Below, one piece after another: positions 6,044 to 10,109 of a DNA stretch of 10,109 nucleotides (positions within the stretch are counted from its first letter, which is position 1; every line of letters starts with the position of its first letter). The notes beneath the pieces are model-generated. The model saw only the letters and a list, made by a program, of their open reading frames with translations, was not told where the DNA came from and did not search any database. Source of the stretch: Candidatus Gastranaerophilales bacterium (GTDB lineage Bacteria; Cyanobacteriota; Vampirovibrionia; Gastranaerophilales; Gastranaerophilaceae); NCBI GenBank assembly GCA_944323095.1, contig CALURE010000048.1:1-10109 (forward strand), read 5' to 3'. The position numbers were made by a program, and so were the translations under genes.

Positions 6044-7657
6044 ATGGATTTAACAATAAACGCAATACAGAAATTCGGCTCGGCTCCAAAGATTTCCCAA
6101 AGACAAAATATTGCTTTTTCTGATAATAATTCTAATAATAGTCTCCCGAATGATACTTTTGTGAAAGAAAATAAACAAACTGCAGATAATCTTGTTCAAA
6201 CAGATATTTTTTATATAAATGATAACCATGGCAGAATAGGTAATATGGCACGTATTTATACGGCTAAGTCCATGTATGATAATTTAAACAAAAATTCAAA
6301 AGCCGATAAATTTGTGCTGGCTGCCGGAGATATCTCTGCGGGTGCAGATTTACATATAGTAAAGGCTGCAAGTACTTATATGAACGGTCTGGGTGTCGAG
6401 GCAACCTCCGACGGAAATCATGAATATGATGCAAGTCCTTCTGAAATTGCCGAAAGTAAAAAGGGAGCTAAATTCAAAAGTCTGGGTATGAATTTGCAAA
6501 TTCCAAAAGGAAATCCGCTCGACGGTATTATTGAAAAATCCTGTGTAATAGAAAAAAATGGTCATAAATACGCTATTATAGGTCTTGCACCACCGGATCT
6601 GCATGAAAGAATCAGAGATAACGAATCAAGAAAACAAATCGGGATTGACGATTTTGAAAAAACCTTGCAAGATATTCAAAAACTTACCGACGAATACAAA
6701 AAGCAGGGCATAAACAAAATAATACTTTTATCTCACTGCGGGCTTGAAAAAGACCGGAGAATTGCAAAAGAAACATCAGGAATTGATGTCATAATCGGCG
6801 GTCATACACATGATTTGCTTGATGGAATTGAAGAAGGTAAAAACCTTTTGTATTCAAAATCTAATGAACCTGTAATTATTACTCAGGCAGGGAAAGATGG
6901 TGAATATTTCGGCGATTTGAAAATTACCTGGGATGATAAAAAAGGTATTATTGTAAAAGCTCAGAATAATGTTACTCCATCAAGTAATTTTAAGCGTAAT
7001 AGAGTTTTGAAAGGTGTATTTGACCATATTCTCGGAAAACCTGAACATCTTGGTACTATAAAATCAGTTGCACCGCTAACTAAAAACAGATTGATTGAAC
7101 CTAATGCAAACGGATTTTTTATTATGGATGCTGTTAAACATGAACTCGGCACCGATCTTGCAATTACAAATGCAGGTAATATCAGAGGATTTTTTGAACC
7201 GGGTGAACTGGATTCACGGCAGGTATTTGAAGTTGTTCCATTAAAAAATAATATGGTTAAATTAAAACTTACTGAAAAAGAAGTAGTTGATGCGGTTAAA
7301 AACGGAGCTAAATCCTTTATAAATCCAGGAAACAGACCGGGAATCGTTATCCCTTCCGGATTAAAATATACTGTTACGAAAAAAGGTGAAGTGAAATCTA
7401 TATCATTTATTGATAAAACAGGAAAAGAAATTCCTATAGATATCAATAATCCTGATCCGGATAAAATATATACGGTTGCAATGGATGATTTTCTTGCTTC
7501 GGGGGGTGACAATTTGATTTCTAATAAAGTTGCAGCTAATCTTATTGACGAAAAATTTGATTTTGATAAAGATAAACTAACCTGTGACTATGTTAAAAAA
7601 TTGAATGCTCCGATAGAAATTAAGAATGACGGAAGAATAACGGTTATTGATGCCTAG
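6044..7657 (+). CDS. UshA-type 5'-nucleotidase/metallophosphatase lacking a signal peptide
   Basis: This is a complete two-domain member of the UshA/CpdB/CD73 family, which removes phosphate from nucleotides (5'-nucleotidase, UDP-sugar hydrolase or cyclic phosphodiesterase). The N-terminal dinuclear metallophosphatase motifs are all present: 'NDNHGRI' (Asp60, His62), 'GDISAG' (Asp96), 'GNHEYD' (Asn125, His126), 'LLSHCG' (His231) and 'GGHTHD' (His254, His256). The C-terminal substrate domain has 'TNAGNIRG' (375-382, the N.GgiR motif) and 'ASGGDN' (485-490). Family members are normally secreted, yet this one begins with about 50 Asn/Ser/Gln-rich residues containing 'QNIAFSDN' and no hydrophobic stretch. 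An in-frame TGA two codons upstream excludes a longer start. The ribosome site is aaggtg (6031-6036), 7 nt before ATG. The stop codon interlocks with that of the convergent sigma gene. Exact substrate is not predictable. Confidence 0.92.
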   Translation: MDLTINAIQKFGSAPKISQRQNIAFSDNNSNNSLPNDTFVKENKQTADNLVQTDIFYINDNHGRIGNMARIYTAKSMYDNLNKNSKADKFVLAAGDISAGADLHIVKAASTYMNGLGVEATSDGNHEYDASPSEIAESKKGAKFKSLGMNLQIPKGNPLDGIIEKSCVIEKNGHKYAIIGLAPPDLHERIRDNESRKQIGIDDFEKTLQDIQKLTDEYKKQGINKIILLSHCGLEKDRRIAKETSGIDVIIGGHTHDLLDGIEEGKNLLYSKSNEPVIITQAGKDGEYFGDLKITWDDKKGIIVKAQNNVTPSSNFKRNRVLKGVFDHILGKPEHLGTIKSVAPLTKNRLIEPNANGFFIMDAVKHELGTDLAITNAGNIRGFFEPGELDSRQVFEVVPLKNNMVKLKLTEKEVVDAVKNGAKSFINPGNRPGIVIPSGLKYTVTKKGEVKSISFIDKTGKEIPIDINNPDPDKIYTVAMDDFLASGGDNLISNKVAANLIDEKFDFDKDKLTCDYVKKLNAPIEIKNDGRITVIDA

Positions 7658-8316
7658 TATCCGTATTGGCCTTTTGAATTCAGATATTCTTTGACCGTAT
7701 TTAAGGATGACTGAACAATACGTGTAACTCTTGAAGGAGAAAGTCCGACCTGACGTGCAATATCTTTTACCTGCATATTACGGTAGAATCTGTATTCTAC
7801 AACAGTTCTTTCTTTGGCCGGAAGTTTAGCGATGGCTTCTCTAATCATTCTTCCCATTTCTGTTATTTCAGCATTTTCATCAGGCTGTGCATGGGTATCT
7901 TTCAAAAAGTCAAATGGCGAATCGTTATCGCTTGCAGCGGCAGCTAATCCGTCAATAGAAAGGATTGTTTCATAAACAGCTTCGCGGACTTTAGCTTTTT
8001 GCATATCCATTCCGTCAACTGCTTCATCTTCTTCATATTCATCTTCAGGTTTATGTTTCAGTGAGTACCATTTATATCTTATTCTTAATTCGTTTCTTAT
8101 AGCCCATCTTACTGCCGTTGCAATATACGCGGAATTGTATTTTTCAAGCTGCTCTTGGGATTTGTTTTTAATTAATACCTGAATAGCCAGAACACCAATA
8201 GAAACTAATTCCTCATAATCTACCATATGCTGGGGAATTCTTCTGTGTTCAACCTTAGCTACCTTTTGAACTATATCTATATATTCCTGTAATTTATTTT
8301 TGTTTTGCATAACCAT
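7654..8316 (-). CDS. Sigma-70 family RNA polymerase sigma factor, FliA/WhiG-like
   Basis: This 220-residue protein is an alternative sigma factor. Region 2 lies at about 33-85: 'DYEELVSIGVLAI', then 'YIATAVRWAIRNELR', which matches the 'yA..RirGaI.DeLR' segment of FliA/WhiG/SigF-type factors and ends in an aromatic 'YKWYSL'. An acidic linker (90-105) and a weakly conserved region 3 follow. Region 4 lies at about 157-213: 'LPAKERTVVEYRFYRNMQ', then the helix-turn-helix 'VKDIARQVGLSPSRVTRI', which would read the -35 element. The gene starts 27 nt after flhB, supporting co-transcription and a flagellar (sigma-28-like) role, but a general stress or other role cannot be excluded. Two ATGs (8316 and 8310) are possible, and neither has a good Shine-Dalgarno sequence. 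The 3' end overlaps the nucleotidase gene by 4 nt. Confidence 0.87.
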   Translation of the reverse strand: MVMQNKNKLQEYIDIVQKVAKVEHRRIPQHMVDYEELVSIGVLAIQVLIKNKSQEQLEKYNSAYIATAVRWAIRNELRIRYKWYSLKHKPEDEYEEDEAVDGMDMQKAKVREAVYETILSIDGLAAAASDNDSPFDFLKDTHAQPDENAEITEMGRMIREAIAKLPAKERTVVEYRFYRNMQVKDIARQVGLSPSRVTRIVQSSLNTVKEYLNSKGQYGY

Positions 8317-8343
8317 GATTACACACTTATATTATCATAGAAT

Positions 8344-9420
8344 TTACTTAATAATACCTTTATTTGTAGTATTTTTCAATTTATATACAAAAAGTAAAAT
8401 TTCGGCGATTGCTTTGTATAGTTCGGGCGGGATTTGCTGGTTTAAGTCTACCATTTTATACAGCGCACGGGCCACAGGGGCATTTTCAATGACCGGAACT
8501 CCGTGTTCGCGTGCGATATTAATTATTTTTTTTGCAATAAGCTCTGTTCCTTTTGCAATAAGCATAGGTGATGCCATTTCTTCGGCTTTGTATTTTAAGG
8601 CACAGGCTATATGTGTCGGATTTGTAACTACAAAGTCTGCATCAGGAACAGCATCCATCATGCCTTTTTGAAGCATCTGCATGCGGCGCTGACGCAGTGC
8701 CGCTTTGACGTTTGGATCACCTTCTGTGTTTTTGTATTCATCTTTGATTTCTTTAAAAGACATTTTCTGATCTTTTAAAAACTTCCACTTTGTAACACCG
8801 TAGTCTGCAGCTGAAATTACAAGGAACGCAATGCAGGCTTTAAAAATAAAGTCGGTTATGAGTTTGCCGAATTCTATCATTACTGCGAAATTATTATCTA
8901 TTGCGGCAAGCATTAATATGCTTTCAATATGCTCCATATAAACACTCCAGCCTATGTAGCCGAGCAAAACAACTTTTAAAATATTTTTAAATAATTCAAA
9001 AAGCGTTTTTATGGACATAATATTTTTGAAATACTTTGTGGGGTTGAGTTTGTCTAATTTAGGCATTAAAGGAGCTGTTGCAACAAGCGGGCCTACCTGA
9101 ATAAAATCAGCCATAATTGCAACAAACCAGGCAACAAAAAGTATAGGTCCTATAATCAGCGCGGTGCATTTAATTGTTATTGTAATAATATATGACATAC
9201 CTATATCAGACAGGTGTCCGTTCGGAATTTGTTCATAAAGAAGAGTGTAAAGCTGTACGATTTGATCCCAGACAAAAGGTGCAAGCCCGAAAATTACCGA
9301 AAACAGAATAAGCAACGAAAGAGCTGTTGAAAAATCTTTTGATTTAACAACCTGCCCTTCTTTTCTTGCCTGTTCGAGTTTTCTCGGGGTGGCATCAAAT
9401 TGTTTGTCTTCATCACCCAT
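8344..9420 (-). CDS. flhB: Flagellar biosynthesis protein FlhB
   Basis: FlhB is the inner-membrane switch protein of the flagellar type III export apparatus; its autocleavage changes export from rod/hook to filament substrates. The 358-residue product has the usual N-terminus 'TPRKLEQARKEGQVVKSKD' (11-29). Four membrane segments follow at roughly 32-50, 78-105, 143-165 and 187-207. The cytoplasmic domain contains 'MSFKEIKDEYKNTEGDP' and 'RQRRMQM'. The self-cleavage site NPTH (267-270) is intact, with hydrolysis expected after Asn267. The rest of the cytoplasmic domain is typical ('PVIENAPVARALY', 'IPPELYKAIAEIL'), and the length matches the family. The ribosome site is aaggg about 9 nt before ATG. 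No fliR is visible upstream and no flhA downstream, where they are often found. Instead a toxin-antitoxin-like pair precedes it and a sigma factor follows. Confidence 0.97.
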   Translation of the reverse strand: MGDEDKQFDATPRKLEQARKEGQVVKSKDFSTALSLLILFSVIFGLAPFVWDQIVQLYTLLYEQIPNGHLSDIGMSYIITITIKCTALIIGPILFVAWFVAIMADFIQVGPLVATAPLMPKLDKLNPTKYFKNIMSIKTLFELFKNILKVVLLGYIGWSVYMEHIESILMLAAIDNNFAVMIEFGKLITDFIFKACIAFLVISAADYGVTKWKFLKDQKMSFKEIKDEYKNTEGDPNVKAALRQRRMQMLQKGMMDAVPDADFVVTNPTHIACALKYKAEEMASPMLIAKGTELIAKKIINIAREHGVPVIENAPVARALYKMVDLNQQIPPELYKAIAEILLFVYKLKNTTNKGIIK

Positions 9421-9436
9421 ATGCTATAACCCTTGT

Positions 9437-9466
9437 ATTATCACTATTTTACATTTTCGTGCTCAA
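9437..9466 (-). promoter_or_regulatory. Candidate promoter for flhB
   Basis: Read on the minus strand, TTGAGC (9466-9461) is followed after 18 nt by GATAAT (9442-9437), 16 nt before the flhB start codon. The match to a housekeeping promoter is fair. If real, flhB and the sigma gene can be transcribed independently of the toxin-antitoxin-like pair upstream. No terminator is visible in the 62-nt gap, so read-through from that pair is also possible. Confidence 0.4.
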
Positions 9467-9482
9467 TTCCTGTGCAATATTG

Positions 9483-9743
9483 TTACATAAGCATTTTTTC
9501 ATCTCTATCCATAGCCTGTTTAAGCGTAGATTTTAAATAAGTTTGGTAAGGCATTCCTTTAGCTTCTGCAATTCGCTTTGCGCGTCTAATTTCAGAAGCT
9601 GTCCATCGGAAATTAACATTTGCTTTTAAACGGGTAACATCCTGTTCAGCCTGTTCAATATCATTTTCTATATTATGAAGATTGCCAAAACTGTCATAAT
9701 ATGTATTTGTGTCTTCTATAACATCCTTTTTATCTATATCCAT
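9483..9743 (-). CDS. Putative antitoxin, BrnA/CopG-like (ribbon-helix-helix type)
   Basis: The 86-residue product has an acidic, flexible N-terminal half (1-40; many Asp and Glu). A C-terminal core follows: 'ANVNFRWTASEIRRAKRIAE' (41-60), then 'GMPYQTYLKSTLKQAM' (63-78). One beta strand, a helix, then the 'G(I/M)PYQTxLxxxL' turn and second helix is the pattern of CopG/BrnA-type antitoxins, which bind operator DNA as ribbon-helix-helix dimers and neutralise the toxin with the other half. Here the DNA-binding core is C-terminal and the acidic toxin-binding arm would be N-terminal. The gene lies 10 nt after the putative toxin gene, the BrnT-BrnA order (toxin first). It has an excellent ribosome site, GGAGGT (9752-9747). 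The family is inferred from pattern recognition. Confidence 0.75.
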   Translation of the reverse strand: MDIDKKDVIEDTNTYYDSFGNLHNIENDIEQAEQDVTRLKANVNFRWTASEIRRAKRIAEAKGMPYQTYLKSTLKQAMDRDEKMLM

Positions 9744-9746
9744 AAG

Positions 9747-9752
9747 ACCTCC
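9747..9752 (-). promoter_or_regulatory. Strong Shine-Dalgarno of the antitoxin gene
   Basis: GGAGGT, read on the minus strand, lies 3 nt before the antitoxin ATG and just after the toxin stop codon. It fixes the antitoxin start. It contrasts with the toxin gene, which has no ribosome site at all, suggesting that relative translation is set in favour of the antitoxin. Confidence 0.75.
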
Positions 9753-9753
9753 T

Positions 9754-10047
9754 TTATAATTTAAAAGCAGTGATTACCATAATTTTTGTTTCATCTTTAG
9801 AATAATAGTTGAGATATATATGTAAATCATCTGTTTCAGAATAACATTCATAACGATTATATTTGAAATTCCAGGACTTTTCGCTTAAATTCATATACGC
9901 TGAAACGACCTGTTCCGGTTCTATCTGATGTCTGTGCCAGATATGTGGTTCATAGTCTTTAGTTACCGGATTTAAGTCAAGTTTAAATCTAAACGTTAAG
10001 CCAGTTACAGAATGGATTTCATAGAATTTTATCAAACCATTATCCAT
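9754..10047 (-). CDS. Putative toxin of a type II toxin-antitoxin pair
   Basis: I do not recognise a named family with certainty. The 97-residue product has short beta-type segments ('LTFRFKLDLN', 18-27), then 'HIWHRHQIEPEQVVSAYMN' (35-53), resembling the helix after 'H..H.i....v..A' in small RNase toxins. It then has 'SWNFKYNRYECYS' (58-70) and two strands, 'DLHIYLNYY' (74-82) and 'TKIMVITAF' (87-95). A helix followed by a curled sheet ending in 'ViTaf' is reminiscent of BrnT/RelE-like or DUF4258-type toxins. Candidate active-site residues are His35, His38, His40 and Arg65. It is the first gene of a two-gene unit with a CopG/BrnA-like protein, and toxin-first order fits BrnT. Its promoter places transcription start at or next to the ATG. 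Toxic activity is inferred from context. Confidence 0.65.
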   Translation of the reverse strand: MDNGLIKFYEIHSVTGLTFRFKLDLNPVTKDYEPHIWHRHQIEPEQVVSAYMNLSEKSWNFKYNRYECYSETDDLHIYLNYYSKDETKIMVITAFKL

Positions 10048-10053
10048 AAATAA

Positions 10054-10082
10054 ATTATAACATAGTATTCTAAAAATGTCAA
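10054..10082 (-). promoter_or_regulatory. Consensus promoter of the toxin-antitoxin-like operon
   Basis: On the minus strand TTGACA (10082-10077) is followed by exactly 17 nt and TATAAT (10059-10054), a perfect match to the bacterial housekeeping consensus in both hexamers and in spacing. Only 6 nt separate the -10 box from the ATG at 10047, so transcription should begin at or within a base or two of the start codon. Confidence 0.85.
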
Positions 10083-10097
10083 TACATTGTCAATACA
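10077..10097 (-). repeat. 10-bp direct repeat, probable operator
   Basis: TGTATTGACA occurs twice on the minus strand (10097-10088 and 10086-10077), separated by one base, giving an 11-bp period of about one helical turn. The promoter-proximal copy contains the -35 hexamer. Tandem half-sites on one DNA face overlapping the promoter are what a ribbon-helix-helix antitoxin would use for autorepression. The repeat is seen directly; the operator role is inference. Confidence 0.7.
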
Positions 10098-10109
10098 AAT
10101 TGTAAAAAT

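Noticed and set aside
6285..6309. TAAA...GCCGATAA, like a sigma-28 flagellar promoter, inside the nucleotidase gene
   Set aside because: The spacer is 13 nt instead of about 15. The exact 8-mer is expected by chance at a fair rate in 10 kb, and it lies mid-gene with no flagellar gene downstream on that strand.
6961..7512. 183-residue minus-strand ORF antisense to the nucleotidase gene
   Set aside because: The overlapping nucleotidase frame carries all family motifs here. The antisense product has no recognisable domain, and no start signal is visible.
8300..8671. 123-residue + strand ORF antisense to flhB and the sigma-gene start
   Set aside because: Its hydrophobic content is explained by the complementary strand of flhB, which is unambiguous with NPTH and membrane segments.
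1..10109. CRISPR array, tRNA, rRNA, insertion sequence or prophage genes
   Set aside because: No spaced repeat array, no tRNA-like cloverleaf, no transposase motifs or terminal inverted repeats, and no phage structural genes were seen on either strand.

Overview
The window is AT-rich (roughly one third G+C by eye) and densely coding. It carries flagellar genes, a truncated pilin-like gene, and two large proteins with Asn/Ser-rich N-termini that lack signal peptides. The combination of flagellar genes, a secreted protein with a 'LExx(I/L)...RLExxxFG...RLxxL' block, and a pilin-like tail containing 'GRDVF' and 'DGWEM' fits a gut-type Gastranaerophilales (Melainabacteria/Vampirovibrionia) genome. 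That placement is inference from remembered family patterns, not from a search.

Left part, + strand (1-3520). The C-terminal end of a pilin/pseudopilin-like protein is closed by a strong intrinsic terminator. Next is a secreted Tyr/Asn/Arg-rich protein. A tight flagellar operon follows: fliJ (export chaperone), a short fliK-like hook-length protein, and a hook/rod protein of the FlgE/F/G family. It ends at a hairpin placed inside the last codons of the convergent gene.

Middle part (3497-7657). A minus-strand, TTG-initiated, stand-alone OLD-type TOPRIM protein is divergent from a + strand pair. The first of the pair is a 470-residue protein with a plausible papain-like Cys/His/Asn arrangement. 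It has its own TATAAT element and a strong terminator. The second is a complete UshA-type metallophosphatase/5'-nucleotidase that, unusually, has no signal peptide. The two share a short hydrophobic-x-F-(S/T)-x-N element in an otherwise disordered N-terminal tail.

Right part, minus strand (7654-10109). An upstream toxin-antitoxin-like pair is followed by flhB (flagellar type III export switch protein) and a FliA/WhiG-like sigma factor. The sigma gene's stop codon interlocks with that of the nucleotidase gene in the palindrome CTAG. The putative toxin gene has a perfect TTGACA-N17-TATAAT promoter placed so that the transcript should be leaderless or nearly so, while the antitoxin has a GGAGGT ribosome site. 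A 10-bp direct repeat with an 11-bp period overlaps the -35 box and is the likely autoregulatory operator.

Functionally, FliJ, FliK, FlhB and the hook/rod protein belong to one flagellar export and assembly pathway, and the sigma factor probably controls late flagellar genes. The protease-like and nucleotidase proteins sit between the two flagellar blocks without classical secretion signals, which raises the untested possibility that a non-Sec route exports them.
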